From Borrelia sp. HM (GTDB lineage: Bacteria > Spirochaetota > Spirochaetia > Borreliales > Borreliaceae), in NCBI RefSeq assembly GCF_019669085.1, contig NZ_AP024401.1:62001-126000 (forward strand): a DNA stretch of 64,000 bases, written 5' to 3'. Below the pieces are notes generated by a model. It was not told where the DNA came from and did not search any database. It was given only the letters and a program-made list of their open reading frames with translations. Position 1 is the stretch's first letter, and each line of letters begins with the position of its first letter. Made by a program: the position numbers and the translations under genes. Of this stretch, positions 49,149 through 59,268 are shown piece after piece.

Positions 49149-49901
49149 CTAAATTTTGCTTAAAATCAAAGGCTTCCCATCAACAACAGCAACAGTATGC
49201 TCAAAATGAACAGAATAGCTAAAATCAGAAGCAAATACCGTCCAACCATCATTCTTAATAGAAACCTTGTGTCCCTTTAAATTTACCATCGGTTCAATTG
49301 CTAAAACCATACCTTCTTGAATTCTAATATTCTTAAAAAAAGGCTCATAATAATTGGGTATGCTTGGTTCTTCATGCAAAGCAAAACCGACACCATGCCC
49401 TGTATATTCACGAACGATTCCAAAGCCAAATGGTTTAATATAATTTTCTATAGCTCTTGATATATCTAAAATTCGATTACCAACTTTCATTTCAGAAATT
49501 CCTTTATAAAGAGAAATCTCCCCCACTTCTAATAATTTATCAACTTCAGAACTTACTTTGCCAATCCTAAAAGTCTTAGCCATATCACTATAAAATCCAT
49601 TTAAAATAACTCCACAATCAATACTAATAACATCACCCTCTTTTAGTTTTCTTGCACCAGGAATTCCATGAATCACTTCTTCATTTACAGAAGCACAAAT
49701 AGTTCCCCTAAATCCATTATATCCTTTAAAAGCAGATTTGCCTCCATTTTTAGTAATAAAATCACTAGCAATTTTATCAAGCGCCATTGTACTAATTCCA
49801 GGCACAATATTTTTTTCAATTTCTAAAAAAGTCTGAGCTAAAAGTACTGCTGATGCTCTGATTTTATTAATCTCTTCTCTAGATTTTAATCTTAATTTCA
49901 A
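49149..49901 (-). CDS. map: Methionine aminopeptidase, type I
   Basis: The 250-residue M24A enzyme removes initiator Met after deformylation. Metal ligands are D in SIDCGVILNGFYSDMAKTF (two Asp), H in YTGHGVGFALHE, E in LAIEPMV and E in SVHFEHTVAV. It is four bases downstream of the TPR gene and probably co-transcribed with htrA. Confidence 0.95.
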   Translation of the reverse strand: MKLRLKSREEINKIRASAVLLAQTFLEIEKNIVPGISTMALDKIASDFITKNGGKSAFKGYNGFRGTICASVNEEVIHGIPGARKLKEGDVISIDCGVILNGFYSDMAKTFRIGKVSSEVDKLLEVGEISLYKGISEMKVGNRILDISRAIENYIKPFGFGIVREYTGHGVGFALHEEPSIPNYYEPFFKNIRIQEGMVLAIEPMVNLKGHKVSIKNDGWTVFASDFSYSVHFEHTVAVVDGKPLILSKI

Positions 49902-49905
49902 AAAA

Positions 49906-51561
49906 TTAATTCCTTTCCTTAATCATTTCTATCATATTAATATAAAGCTTACCTGCATTAATTTCATGAAAAGAACGAGACATTAAAATAGACTCACGTC
50001 CATCTTCAAATTGCCCTAAATAAAGATAATTAATTCCACGCTTTAAATATATTTTTGCTATATCCTCACATTCGTCTAAAGTCATTTTATTTTTATCATC
50101 AAGAGTGAAAGGTAAAAAAGAAACTGTTTTATCAAAATATTCTTCAGCTGCTTTGTAATCTTTTTGATAAAACTTTAAAACTCCAAGATTATAATAAACC
50201 CCATATAAATACTTTCCCACTTGATTATCATAAATTACTTTCTCTGCAACATATAAATCCTTTTTAAGGAAAAAATAATAAAACCTATAGAAATAATACC
50301 AATCTTGAACTTCATCAATAGGATTATAAATCTTAAAAAATAAATCTAAATCTCTTAGATCAGAATAAAGAAGCAAATTCCATGCTAAAAGCTGAGCAAT
50401 ATCTGCACTATAATTTGATCTATAAAATAAACGCCATAAAAAAGATTTTTTAGCTTCATAATTGAAATTAGAATAATTCAATACAAAATTAAGTTTAAAA
50501 AACAAAGGACTATTCTTATATTTTTTTACAATCTCACTTGCATTAAAACAATCACCAGCTTCAAAATAAGTATTGGCTAAATAATAACTCATTATTTCAT
50601 CACCTTTAAACCTTTCATTAGCTTTATTCAAATAAATAATAGCTCGTTTAAAGTCATTTTCTTTTTTAGCAATAAATGCCAGTCCAAGATATACCATCAT
50701 GCTATAATCAGGAAATTCAGTATAAAGTCTTAAATATTCAATTTTAGCATTATGAATATCACCCTTCTTTAAATAAGCATCGGCCAATAAAAACATTAAA
50801 CTCGGTTCACTATTATTATTAATAAGTTTAAGATTGAAAATGGTAAAATCTAAATTGCCAAGACCATAAGAAATATAAGCAAGCTCTCTTGCAAAATTTT
50901 TATCTTCATTTATCTTTGAAAGTATTCTTTTGGCAGAATCAAAATCCTTTCTTTCTATATATAATAGCATTGCATTAATTAAAAAGGCATTATTATTAAG
51001 ACTTAAACCTATAGTCTCAAAAATCATCGGGTCTTTTTCTTTTTCTATTCTAATTAAAAAATTTTTAGTATCTTCTACATCATAACTTAAAGTCAATCTT
51101 TTAATAAAAGCCTCATCGTACAAATTTTTATATTCTTCATATCCCATAAGGTACTGCTTTGCAACATTATAAGCCTCTAAAATATCACCTACTTTAAGTT
51201 TAGAATGTACTTCAAGTGCTCTGAGTTTTAAATTCCCTGGCAAATTCTTAACCCCTATATTTAAAATATCTCTCATCAACAGATAATTATCAACTTTCAT
51301 AGAATAAAGTCTTGCCCTTTTAATAAGAGAAAGCCAATTATATTCAGTATCAGCATAATAAGAACACAACTTGATTGCCTTTTGAGCACCATCTAAATTT
51401 TCCTTTAAAAAATAATCATCAACTTCTGCAATAAGCTCATTAAAGTCCCGTTTACCCTTCAAAAGATATAAAACATATGGATTAAAATTTAAATAAATAA
51501 AAACTGAAGCACAAAAAACAAAAAATACAATAAAAAATAAAAATACTTTATTTGCTTTCAA
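49906..51561 (-). CDS. Membrane-anchored TPR protein
   Basis: The 551-residue protein has one N-terminal membrane segment (about 5-27) and then TPR-like helical repeats through to the end, with recognisable units at FLLADAYLKKGDIHNAKIEY, YLGLAFIAKKENDFKRAIIY and YNLGVLKFYQKDYKAAEEYF. It is probably anchored in the inner membrane facing the periplasm. The start overlaps the nusB 3' end by 14 bases. The partner is unknown. The position recalls BB0106. Confidence 0.8.
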   Translation of the reverse strand: MKANKVFLFFIVFFVFCASVFIYLNFNPYVLYLLKGKRDFNELIAEVDDYFLKENLDGAQKAIKLCSYYADTEYNWLSLIKRARLYSMKVDNYLLMRDILNIGVKNLPGNLKLRALEVHSKLKVGDILEAYNVAKQYLMGYEEYKNLYDEAFIKRLTLSYDVEDTKNFLIRIEKEKDPMIFETIGLSLNNNAFLINAMLLYIERKDFDSAKRILSKINEDKNFARELAYISYGLGNLDFTIFNLKLINNNSEPSLMFLLADAYLKKGDIHNAKIEYLRLYTEFPDYSMMVYLGLAFIAKKENDFKRAIIYLNKANERFKGDEIMSYYLANTYFEAGDCFNASEIVKKYKNSPLFFKLNFVLNYSNFNYEAKKSFLWRLFYRSNYSADIAQLLAWNLLLYSDLRDLDLFFKIYNPIDEVQDWYYFYRFYYFFLKKDLYVAEKVIYDNQVGKYLYGVYYNLGVLKFYQKDYKAAEEYFDKTVSFLPFTLDDKNKMTLDECEDIAKIYLKRGINYLYLGQFEDGRESILMSRSFHEINAGKLYINMIEMIKERN

Positions 51562-51988
51562 AATAGTTCTCCATTTTTTTTAACAAAGCATCAAGTATAC
51601 CATTAATAAATTTATAAGAATTTTTACTACCATATTTTTTGGCAATCAAAATAGCCTCATCTATTATAAACCTTCTTGGAACCTCTTCTAAATCTTGAAA
51701 TTTAAGTGAATACACACTCATTCTCAATATAGCAAGATCAACTTTATCCATCCGATCTAAACGCCAATTAAAAGAAATATCAGAAATCAATTTATCAATA
51801 GATTCTAAATTATCACAAGTACCATTAACTAAAAAAGAATAAAATAATTTTAACTCTTCTTCTAAATCAATCCCATGATCTTCAAGACCAAAAATATCAT
51901 AAATATTATCTCTTGCCCTACAATTAATATCAATACTGTAAATCTTTTGAAAAGCTAATACTCTAGCTTTATGCCGAATTAAATCCAT
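51548..51988 (-). CDS. nusB: Transcription antitermination factor NusB
   Basis: The 146-residue all-helical protein has RHKARVLAFQKIYSID at the N-terminus (RNA-binding arginine-rich start) and the C-terminal FIIDEAILIAKKYGSKNSYKF and INGILDAL segments of the family. It binds boxA RNA with NusE in rRNA antitermination. Confidence 0.9.
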   Translation of the reverse strand: MDLIRHKARVLAFQKIYSIDINCRARDNIYDIFGLEDHGIDLEEELKLFYSFLVNGTCDNLESIDKLISDISFNWRLDRMDKVDLAILRMSVYSLKFQDLEEVPRRFIIDEAILIAKKYGSKNSYKFINGILDALLKKMENYFESK

Positions 51989-52012
51989 AGCCTATTATAA
52001 ATGTTCTTTTTC

Positions 52013-53023
52013 TTACTTCAAACTAGAATCTAAAATTTGTATACTAGCAGATTTATTTAGCTTATCATAAAGCTCTTGTTGTATTTTAGCAATAATTTTT
52101 TGTTGATCCAAATTAATCATATTATTCTTTATAAGATCCTTAACAGTCATATCTACATTAGGAGATACCTTATCTTTAATATCTAAAAATCTCTGCGAAT
52201 AAGTTTCAGTAACTTTCACTATATGAAAACCTTCTTTTGATGGTATTGGTTGAGAAATATTCCCCTTATTAAGCATAAAAACTTCTTTAATAAAATCTAG
52301 GCCAAGAACATTTTGTACTCTTTGATCTCCTCTTGTCAAAAATCCAAAATCACCATTTTTAGTCTTAGAACCCTCATCATTTGAATATTTTCTAACAGCT
52401 TCTTCAAAGGTAATTTTTTTTGATTTTATCTGACTTGCAATATCCTTTGCCTTTGATAGAACTTCTGATCTCTTTTTATCTTTTGAAGAAAAGAAAATAT
52501 GACTAATTCTTGCTATATCAGGATTAACAAATTTAGTTTTATTAGCTTCATAATACTCAAGTATTTCCTTTTCACTTGGCACCTTTATTTCTGAAAATTT
52601 GGGCTGAGCTGTTCTTAAAATCAATTTCTGTGAAGAAAGCGATCTTTTCATTGAAGACAAAAGTTCATTCCAATTAGTACCTTGACTTTCTATAATTTGT
52701 TTAAGCTGAGCATCTGCAAGATTTGCAAGTCCAAATTGAGCTTTAATTGTTTGAATAACCTCTTCATCTGCAATTTTAATTCCTTGCTTTAAAGCTTCTT
52801 GAGAAAAAAGAATATCAGCTATTAAAATTTGCAAAACTTGCTTTTTTTCAGCATTACTTAAATCTCTACCCTGTGTCTTTTTTAATGTATCTAATCTAGA
52901 ATCAAATTCTGTTTTAGTAATAATTTGATTACTATGCAAATTGATAATTACAATAGGAGTGTTTTGAGCAAAAGAAGTCATTCCTACAAAAAAAAATAAC
53001 AGAAAACATAAAAAATTACTCAT
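52013..53023 (-). CDS. Exported SurA/PrsA-like peptidyl-prolyl isomerase
   Basis: The 336-residue protein has a signal peptide (about 1-20, MTSFAQ), a SurA_N-like helical domain (40-165) and one parvulin domain (about 168-268: ARISHIFFSSKDKKRSE, GDFGFLTRGDQ, FHIVKVTE). It should help fold secreted or outer-membrane proteins. ATG 53023 is preferred to an in-frame GTG at 53032, which lies inside the Shine-Dalgarno AAAGGTG. Confidence 0.88.
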   Translation of the reverse strand: MSNFLCFLLFFFVGMTSFAQNTPIVIINLHSNQIITKTEFDSRLDTLKKTQGRDLSNAEKKQVLQILIADILFSQEALKQGIKIADEEVIQTIKAQFGLANLADAQLKQIIESQGTNWNELLSSMKRSLSSQKLILRTAQPKFSEIKVPSEKEILEYYEANKTKFVNPDIARISHIFFSSKDKKRSEVLSKAKDIASQIKSKKITFEEAVRKYSNDEGSKTKNGDFGFLTRGDQRVQNVLGLDFIKEVFMLNKGNISQPIPSKEGFHIVKVTETYSQRFLDIKDKVSPNVDMTVKDLIKNNMINLDQQKIIAKIQQELYDKLNKSASIQILDSSLK

Positions 53024-53131
53024 AAAAATCACCTTTATATCGATAACCGATTTAAATTACTATTACTTAATCAAATTTTAACAAAACATTAAATTTAAAT
53101 CTAGTTTAAAATCAATAACATTTATCTATAT

Positions 53132-54325
53132 TTATCTATATAAGAAAGCTGCTATACCTTGTCCACCACCAATACAAAGGGATACTATTCCTTTTGATTT
53201 GTCATTCATCCTCATAAGACGTGCAAGAGTTAATAAAATTCTTGAGCCACTAACTGCAAATGGATGACCCAATGCAATAGCTCCTCCATGAACATTAACA
53301 ATATTATTATTTATACCAAATTTTTGATTTAAAGCTTTTAACACACTTAAAGACTGTGCTGCAAAAGCTTCATTTATTTCAATAAAATTAATGTCACTTG
53401 GGCTCAATCCAAATTTCTTTATAATCTCCTCAATAGCAAGATAAGCTCCAAATCCCATATAAAGGGGGTTTAATCCTACACTTTTAAAACCACCAATATA
53501 AGCTAAAGGTTGTACTCCTAGCTTTTTAACAAAATTCTCACTAGCCAATATTAGGAAACAAGCTCCATCATTTAAACTAGAAGAATTACCAGCAGTAACA
53601 GTACCTCCTTCTTTAAATACAGGTTTTAAAGAAGAAAGTTTCTCTAAACTTAAATTATCACGTATTTCTTCATCACTACGTATAACATGTTGAAGTTTTA
53701 GCTTCTTATCGAAAACTGAAAGTGGATATATTTCATCATCAAAATATCCGATATCTCTTGCTGAAATCGCTTTCATATGAGAATCATACGCAAACTGATC
53801 TTGCATTTCCCTAGTAATTTCATACTTTTCTGCTAAATTTTCTGCTGTAAGTCCCATTACAGTACTACTTGGAGTATCAATTAATGCATCTTTATATATT
53901 GAGTCTTCCATTTTAAAGTCACCAAACCTTAAACCATTAAATCTAACAACCCTTGGTAAAAGATAAGGCGCATTACTTAAATCTTCTATACCACCAGCCA
54001 AAATAATATCACTATTACCAAGAGCAATAGAGTTAAAAGCAAGTTCCAAAGATTTAAGTCCAGAACCACAAACTTTGTTTACAGTGAAAGCAGGTATCAT
54101 TTCATTTAAACTGGCTTTTAAAGTAATTTGCCTAGCAATATTTTGCCCAAGTCCTGCTGAAATGACATTTCCAATAATAACCTCATCAACTCTATCAATA
54201 CCATTTTTATTAAGCAAAGCCCTAATAATATCTGCAGATATATCAATAATATTGAGTCCCTTTAATACTCCCCCAAATTTAGTAATCGGAGATCTAAGTC
54301 CATCAAGAACTGCTATTTTTTCCAT
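53132..54325 (-). CDS. Acetyl-CoA C-acetyltransferase (thiolase)
   Basis: The 397-residue thiolase condenses two acetyl-CoA to acetoacetyl-CoA. Active-site residues are C in NKVCGSGLKSLELA (about 87), H in GGAIALGHPFAVSGSR and C in SLCIGGGQGIA. Borrelia uses the mevalonate route to isoprenoids, so this is most likely its first step; no other mevalonate genes are in the window. ATG 54325 with GAGG upstream is preferred to the in-frame start at 54337. Confidence 0.93.
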   Translation of the reverse strand: MEKIAVLDGLRSPITKFGGVLKGLNIIDISADIIRALLNKNGIDRVDEVIIGNVISAGLGQNIARQITLKASLNEMIPAFTVNKVCGSGLKSLELAFNSIALGNSDIILAGGIEDLSNAPYLLPRVVRFNGLRFGDFKMEDSIYKDALIDTPSSTVMGLTAENLAEKYEITREMQDQFAYDSHMKAISARDIGYFDDEIYPLSVFDKKLKLQHVIRSDEEIRDNLSLEKLSSLKPVFKEGGTVTAGNSSSLNDGACFLILASENFVKKLGVQPLAYIGGFKSVGLNPLYMGFGAYLAIEEIIKKFGLSPSDINFIEINEAFAAQSLSVLKALNQKFGINNNIVNVHGGAIALGHPFAVSGSRILLTLARLMRMNDKSKGIVSLCIGGGQGIAAFLYR

Positions 54326-54513
54326 GCTTAACCTCAAAAAATAATTTTAAATTAAAAAAATACCAAAATATAGTTATAAAAATCAAATATGAAAAGTATC
54401 ACAAATAATCTTATAAAAAGAATATCATTTATAGCATAAATTATTGAACCTATATTAAATAAAATGATACATTAATTAAAAAAAGATATATGTTATTAAT
54501 ATAGTTTAATTAA

Positions 54514-55869
54514 ATGTATTTAGGCAAACTTCATTTCAATATAATCATTATAATGCTAGCAGTAAACTCTTATGGCTACAATTACTTAATAAAATATCAA
54601 AATGACGGAATTGATAAATACTATTTTAATAACTTGAATGATTGTATGGGATTTGCATTTATCGACTTTTTCGACGATCTAAGAAGCGGGACTTTAACAT
54701 TTAAATACGAATCAAAATATAACTTTACAATAAATACAGAAGCACATATGTTAACTTTTAGAGGAGATCAAGATAATCCTGAAGAACTAAGAAAAAGAAT
54801 AGATCTTTTTGAAATTGATTTTATGTATTATTTTTCATATTTAATACAATCAGAAAAACAATATCTTGGCAACATTGATATTGGAATTGGTATGAAAAAT
54901 TTAATTTACGGAAACTGGGGTGGAGCACTAGCACAATCATCAGTGCATTTTGTCTTAAGACAATTACGACCAATTCCTATAAATTATGATAATTATAATT
55001 ACAGAGGTTTTCTAAGTGCAGCAATAAACTATTCATATATGAAATTTTTAAACATCGAAAATTATATAGATCTATCTTATTTTGCAGATTATTTTTTCAA
55101 AACAAGTATTGCAATAAATTTTAGAAACGAATTTATAGGCATTGAAGCACAAATATTCTATCAAACTCAAAATAAAATAAAAGATATAGAAATCTACTCA
55201 AAAATACAAGAAGCAGAAACTGGTATTGGAATTCAATATAGACTTCACTCTAAAAATTTTTTCACAATAAATAATCTCAATTTATTCAATTTTTCAAGTA
55301 AGGAGAAATTTTTTAGCGTAGGAGGATTTGGTCTAATTTTCACTAAAGAATATGAAAACACATCGGAAAATAGTCTATATACTTTAAATCATAATTTTTC
55401 TCTTGGATACGATATCATGAGCCCATTACAAACTAGAAATTCAATATACTATAAAATCATGCCTCAATTAAAATACTATTTTGCAATAGCAACAAATTAT
55501 GATCTTAATTTAGTTCATATCAATAGTCGTACAAATAGATTTTCATCCGGATTTATATATGAATTCTTTACAAAAGATCCCTTAACATTATACATATCTT
55601 GTGGAATAGCCTTATCTCATAATAGAGATAACAAGGATATAAAATCTATTTATAGACCAAAAAAAATAAAAGATACAATACAAACAGGATTTGAAATTGA
55701 ACCTGGAATATCAGTAAAAACAATAAAATATAACAAAATAACTTATAATATAAAAATATTTACTAAAATAACTTATTCTCCAATTGTATATAACATAAAT
55801 AATAATACTCTAGAAGAACAAAGATTAACTCTTAACTATTTTGGAATAGGCATAGAAATCAAAACATAA
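54514..55869 (+). CDS. Candidate outer-membrane beta-barrel protein
   Basis: The 451-residue protein has a signal-like N-terminus (about 1-22, MLAVNSYGYN). The mature part is a long series of alternating amphipathic strands rich in Y, F, N and I, for example GTLTFKYESKYNFTINTEAH, YFLKTSIAINF-like segments and a last strand FGIGIEIKT, which fits a beta barrel of about 16 or more strands. No Shine-Dalgarno is visible. It stands alone on the plus strand between two minus-strand operons. No family is recognised. The position recalls BB0110. Confidence 0.6.
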   Translation: MYLGKLHFNIIIIMLAVNSYGYNYLIKYQNDGIDKYYFNNLNDCMGFAFIDFFDDLRSGTLTFKYESKYNFTINTEAHMLTFRGDQDNPEELRKRIDLFEIDFMYYFSYLIQSEKQYLGNIDIGIGMKNLIYGNWGGALAQSSVHFVLRQLRPIPINYDNYNYRGFLSAAINYSYMKFLNIENYIDLSYFADYFFKTSIAINFRNEFIGIEAQIFYQTQNKIKDIEIYSKIQEAETGIGIQYRLHSKNFFTINNLNLFNFSSKEKFFSVGGFGLIFTKEYENTSENSLYTLNHNFSLGYDIMSPLQTRNSIYYKIMPQLKYYFAIATNYDLNLVHINSRTNRFSSGFIYEFFTKDPLTLYISCGIALSHNRDNKDIKSIYRPKKIKDTIQTGFEIEPGISVKTIKYNKITYNIKIFTKITYSPIVYNINNNTLEEQRLTLNYFGIGIEIKT

Positions 55870-55922
55870 TACTTTACATTAAAAGCAAATAATCTACTTT
55901 AAAAATATAACCTATACTAAAG

Positions 55923-57308
55923 CTAATAATTACGTTCATGTTCTTTATTAACAAATTTAACAACATGCGGCAAAAATAATATATCAGCCCTTCCTGTTGG
56001 CCCATTTCTATGCTTAGCAACAATAACCTTTGTATCAATAGCACTTGCAACTGATTCATCCTCAGAACCACTTTTTAAATCCTTATCTCTATGAAGTAAA
56101 ATAACAACATCTGCATCTTGCTCTAATGCTCCAGATTCTCTTAAACTAGCAAGATTAGGTTCTCGCCCCTCAGTATCTCTTGTCAGCTGAGAAAGGGCAA
56201 CAATGGGAATCTTAAGCTCTCTGGCAAGTTCTTTGAGTGATTTACTAATTGAGGCTACCTGTTCGTGCCTTGGAATATTTTTAGCTTCAAGAGAAATAAG
56301 ACTAATATAATCAACAAATATTATGTCTATATCAGAAAACCTCTTAAGTTTCCTAGCCTGAGTTGCAAGTGTTAATAAGCTAATATTAGCAGTATCTTCA
56401 ATATAAAGCTCAGCATTACTAATATCACTTACAGCATCATTGAGCGCCTTAATTTCATGACCTGACAAAATACTATTCTGAATTTTAAAGCTATCAATAT
56501 TAGCTTGAGATGCTATTATTCTTTTAATTAAGGCATCAGAAGTCATTTCAAGAGAAAAAAACCCTACTTTCCATCTCTTATCATGCTTTAATGCAATACT
56601 TGAGGCAATATTGAGTGCAAATGCAGTCTTACCAATACTAGGACGAGCACCAATAATAATAAAATCACTATCTCTAAAACCCCCAATAAGACTATCAACC
56701 CTTTTAAACCCACTTGGAATTCCAAAATTAGCCTCTCGTCTTTTCATGCTCCTCTCATATATTTCAGCATGTACTCTTTCAGCAATAACTTTTGCATGAT
56801 TAAGATTTTTACTAGAATAATCTAGTTCAATTGAAAGAATCTGTCTTTGGGCTTCTTCTACAAATTGATCAACTTTTTTCGTAGAATCATTTGCCAAATC
56901 ATTGAGTTCTCTAGAAATTTTAGAAATATCTCTTCGAATACGATGCTCTTTAACGATTTTTGCATAAACATTTATGGTTTTATCAGTTGGAAGATATCCT
57001 GAGAGAAAATTCAAGTAATCTTGCAATCCTGTTAAAGCTTTAAAATTATTTAAAAGCTGTGACTTAGGTGTAAGGGCAGATACCTCTTCAAATACAGTTA
57101 TTGGATCAATGTTTTCCCTTTTCTCATAAAGAGAAATCATAGCCCTAAAAATCATTTCATGATTTTGATTATAAAAATCATCTGGCTTTAGATATAAAGA
57201 TGCTTCTTCAACTTTTTCTGGATTGTAAAATATACTTGAAATAACTGCCTTTTCTGCACCTTCGTTAAAAAGAAGGGTAGAGGCTGCACTTACTGAAGTA
57301 AAAGCCAC
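55923..57308 (-). CDS. dnaB: Replicative DNA helicase DnaB
   Basis: The 461-residue hexameric helicase has an N-terminal DnaB_N domain (about 12-110) and a RecA-like motor with Walker A GARPSIGKTAFALN (about 210), Walker B IIFVDYISLIS and arginine-finger region QLTRDTEGREPNLASLRESG. Initiation is at GTG 57308 with AAGGT upstream. It is the last gene of the rpsF-ssb-rpsR-rplI-dnaB operon. Confidence 0.95.
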   Translation of the reverse strand: MAFTSVSAASTLLFNEGAEKAVISSIFYNPEKVEEASLYLKPDDFYNQNHEMIFRAMISLYEKRENIDPITVFEEVSALTPKSQLLNNFKALTGLQDYLNFLSGYLPTDKTINVYAKIVKEHRIRRDISKISRELNDLANDSTKKVDQFVEEAQRQILSIELDYSSKNLNHAKVIAERVHAEIYERSMKRREANFGIPSGFKRVDSLIGGFRDSDFIIIGARPSIGKTAFALNIASSIALKHDKRWKVGFFSLEMTSDALIKRIIASQANIDSFKIQNSILSGHEIKALNDAVSDISNAELYIEDTANISLLTLATQARKLKRFSDIDIIFVDYISLISLEAKNIPRHEQVASISKSLKELARELKIPIVALSQLTRDTEGREPNLASLRESGALEQDADVVILLHRDKDLKSGSEDESVASAIDTKVIVAKHRNGPTGRADILFLPHVVKFVNKEHERNY

Positions 57309-57344
57309 AAGCTATACCTTACCACCTTATTACCTCTATTTTCC

Positions 57345-57839
57345 TTAAATTTCCTTTTCAATACTTTTAGAGTGTTTAAGAGAATCTTTTTTATCTTCTC
57401 TTTTTACTTCAACTTTAATTATAGTACTAATTCCTTCATAAAGCTTGATAGTAACATCATAAATCCCAAAAGACTTTAATGTACCATGATGTATATCTAT
57501 TTTTCTTCTCTCGATCTCAAAACCAAGTTTTAAAAGTTCTTCGGAAATATTTAAGCTATTAATACTATGAAATAACTTGTCACTATCATTAGACTGCATG
57601 ACAAATTCCAACTTAATCCCATCAAGCTTTCCCTTAAGTTCAAGAGCCATTTTTTGTCTTATTTCTTGTCTCTTAAGTATTGCTCTCTTTTTTTGATTAA
57701 AAATATCAATATTATGTTTATTTGAAAAAACAGCAAAACCTTTTGGCAATAAATAATTTCTTGCAAAGCCATCTTTCACATCAACAATATCACCTTCTTT
57801 TCCAATGTTAATAAGATCTTCTTTTAATATTACTCTCAT
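57345..57839 (-). CDS. rplI: 50S ribosomal protein L9
   Basis: The 164-residue protein has the L9 signature [14 protein letters not shown] at about 24-37, a connecting helix (40-75) and a C-terminal RNA-binding domain. The length is slightly above the typical 150 because of a charged tail. GGGAG precedes the ATG. Confidence 0.95.
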   Translation of the reverse strand: MRVILKEDLINIGKEGDIVDVKDGFARNYLLPKGFAVFSNKHNIDIFNQKKRAILKRQEIRQKMALELKGKLDGIKLEFVMQSNDSDKLFHSINSLNISEELLKLGFEIERRKIDIHHGTLKSFGIYDVTIKLYEGISTIIKVEVKREDKKDSLKHSKSIEKEI

Positions 57840-57853
57840 AATATCTCCCTAAA

Positions 57854-58144
57854 TTACTTCTTTACAAAAGGAAGCAAAGCCATATATCTAGCTTTCTTAA
57901 TCTCTAATGCAAGACACCTTTGATGCTTAGCAGAAGTACCTGTAATTCTTCTAGGTAATATTTTCCCTTGATCAGTAATAAATTTTTTAAGGAAATCGAA
58001 ATCTTTATAATCAGGAACTTTATCTATATCACAAAACTTACATGTTTTTTTCTTAAAAAACCTAAAATTAGGATTTTTTTTAAAACCATCTTGATGTCCA
58101 TCAGTTCTTGAATCTCTCTGACTAGAATCTACATCTTTATACAT
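57854..58144 (-). CDS. rpsR: 30S ribosomal protein S18
   Basis: The 96-residue protein has the S18 core [18 protein letters not shown] and [20 protein letters not shown]. The N-terminal extension carries CKFC, a possible zinc remnant. It is translated 12 bases after ssb. Confidence 0.95.
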   Translation of the reverse strand: MYKDVDSSQRDSRTDGHQDGFKKNPNFRFFKKKTCKFCDIDKVPDYKDFDFLKKFITDQGKILPRRITGTSAKHQRCLALEIKKARYMALLPFVKK

Positions 58145-58156
58145 AAAATTAAACTC

Positions 58157-58591
58157 CTAAAAAGGTATATCCTCATTAAAATCATTATCAAAACCAAGCT
58201 CTTTAAATGAATCTGGTTTTTTATGGTTTTCTAAACCATTATTTGTATCTTGAGCAGCAACAAATGACCCAAACATCTGAATATTGTCTACTAAAACACT
58301 ACACTTGCTTCTCTTATCTCCAGTATTTTTATCCTGCCAACTTTCATATTTTAAAGAACCACTAACCACAACTTGCTTGCCCTTCTTAAGAAAAACACTA
58401 AGGCTTTCAGCTCTTTTTGAAAAGATCACACAATCAAAAAATTGTGCATAATCTAACCATTCATCATTTCTTTTTATTCTTTTATTATTAGCTAAGCCAA
58501 ATTTGAGAATAGCCATACCTGTCTCAGTATAAGTAAGCTCAGAATCTCTAGTAAGTCTACCAGACAATACTAAGGAATTAATATCGGCCAT
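58157..58591 (-). CDS. ssb: Single-stranded DNA-binding protein
   Basis: The 144-residue OB-fold protein starts MADINSLVLSGRLTRDSE and has the DNA-binding strands (FDCVIFSKRAESLSVFLKKG). It ends EDIPF, the acidic tail that recruits other replication proteins. It lies in the conserved rpsF-ssb-rpsR arrangement. Confidence 0.95.
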   Translation of the reverse strand: MADINSLVLSGRLTRDSELTYTETGMAILKFGLANNKRIKRNDEWLDYAQFFDCVIFSKRAESLSVFLKKGKQVVVSGSLKYESWQDKNTGDKRSKCSVLVDNIQMFGSFVAAQDTNNGLENHKKPDSFKELGFDNDFNEDIPF

Positions 58592-58602
58592 CTAAAACCT
58601 CC

Positions 58603-58995
58603 TCAATTTACTTTTGCATCGGCATTACCATTAGATCCTGACGATTCCCTTTCTTTAATATCTCTATTATCTCTAAAATTCCTTCTTCTAACTTTTTTAA
58701 CATTGACTTTTTTATTGTGCTTTATTAAAAGCATATATCTTAATAAAGACTTAATTAGCTTTAATTGAAGCTCAAACTCTCTTAAATTATCACCATCCAT
58801 CTTAAATTCCACTATCTCATATCTACCACGTGTTTGCTTCTTAATAGGATATTCTAACGCTCTCTCTCCAAGAGAATTTTCAACTATATCACTAGCATTA
58901 AAAGCTGCTAATTGTTTTTTAACCTCTTCTAAAGCAACCTTATATTCAAGATCATCACTCTTAAACAAAAAACAACCTTCATATTTTCTTATCAT
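58603..58995 (-). CDS. rpsF: 30S ribosomal protein S6
   Basis: The 130-residue protein has an S6 fold with RKYEGCFLFK at the start and LKLIKSLLRYMLLIKH near residue 90. ATG 58995 with AGGGGTG five bases upstream is preferred to the in-frame GTG 59001. It heads its operon, with a promoter at 59076-59104. Confidence 0.93.
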   Translation of the reverse strand: MIRKYEGCFLFKSDDLEYKVALEEVKKQLAAFNASDIVENSLGERALEYPIKKQTRGRYEIVEFKMDGDNLREFELQLKLIKSLLRYMLLIKHNKKVNVKKVRRRNFRDNRDIKERESSGSNGNADAKVN

Positions 58996-59075
58996 TATCA
59001 CACCCCTTTTGGTCTTGATCGCGTCACAAATTTTTTAAAAAATCATGACAAAGGTATACTATTTCCTATTTAAGT

Positions 59076-59104
59076 AGTATATAAAAACACCTACTTTTTT
59101 TCAA
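59076..59104 (-). promoter_or_regulatory. Sigma-70-type promoter of the rpsF-ssb-rpsR-rplI-dnaB operon
   Basis: The minus strand has TTGAAA (59104-59099), a 17-base spacer and TATACT (59081-59076), giving a leader of about 75 bases. The leader contains GTCA and TGAC arms flanking a TTTTTTAAAAAA core. I could not recognise the S6:S18-binding leader motif. Confidence 0.7.
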
Positions 59105-59149
59105 TACTGAACTAAAAATCTTTCTAACAGAATGCCTTTCAAAACAATA

Positions 59150-59168
59150 ATCTAATTCTAAATTAGAT
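59150..59168 (-). terminator. Possible stem-loop after malX
   Basis: ATCTAATT, three-base loop, AATTAGAT is an 8-bp perfect stem followed on the minus strand by TATTGTTTTG. It is about 100 bases after the malX stop. The rest of the 58996-59268 gap holds only the rpsF promoter and leader. Confidence 0.4.
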
Positions 59169-59268
59169 CCTTAAAAACTTATATATGTATTATATCTATA
59201 ATAAACCAATATTCTAATACGAATCCATAACTCTTTAATAATATTTACATATAAACTTAAACCAGCAC

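Noticed and set aside
53121-53140. Two tandem copies of TTTATCTATA at the thiolase stop
   Set aside because: Only two copies in AT-rich DNA, partly inside the coding end; no evidence of a functional repeat.
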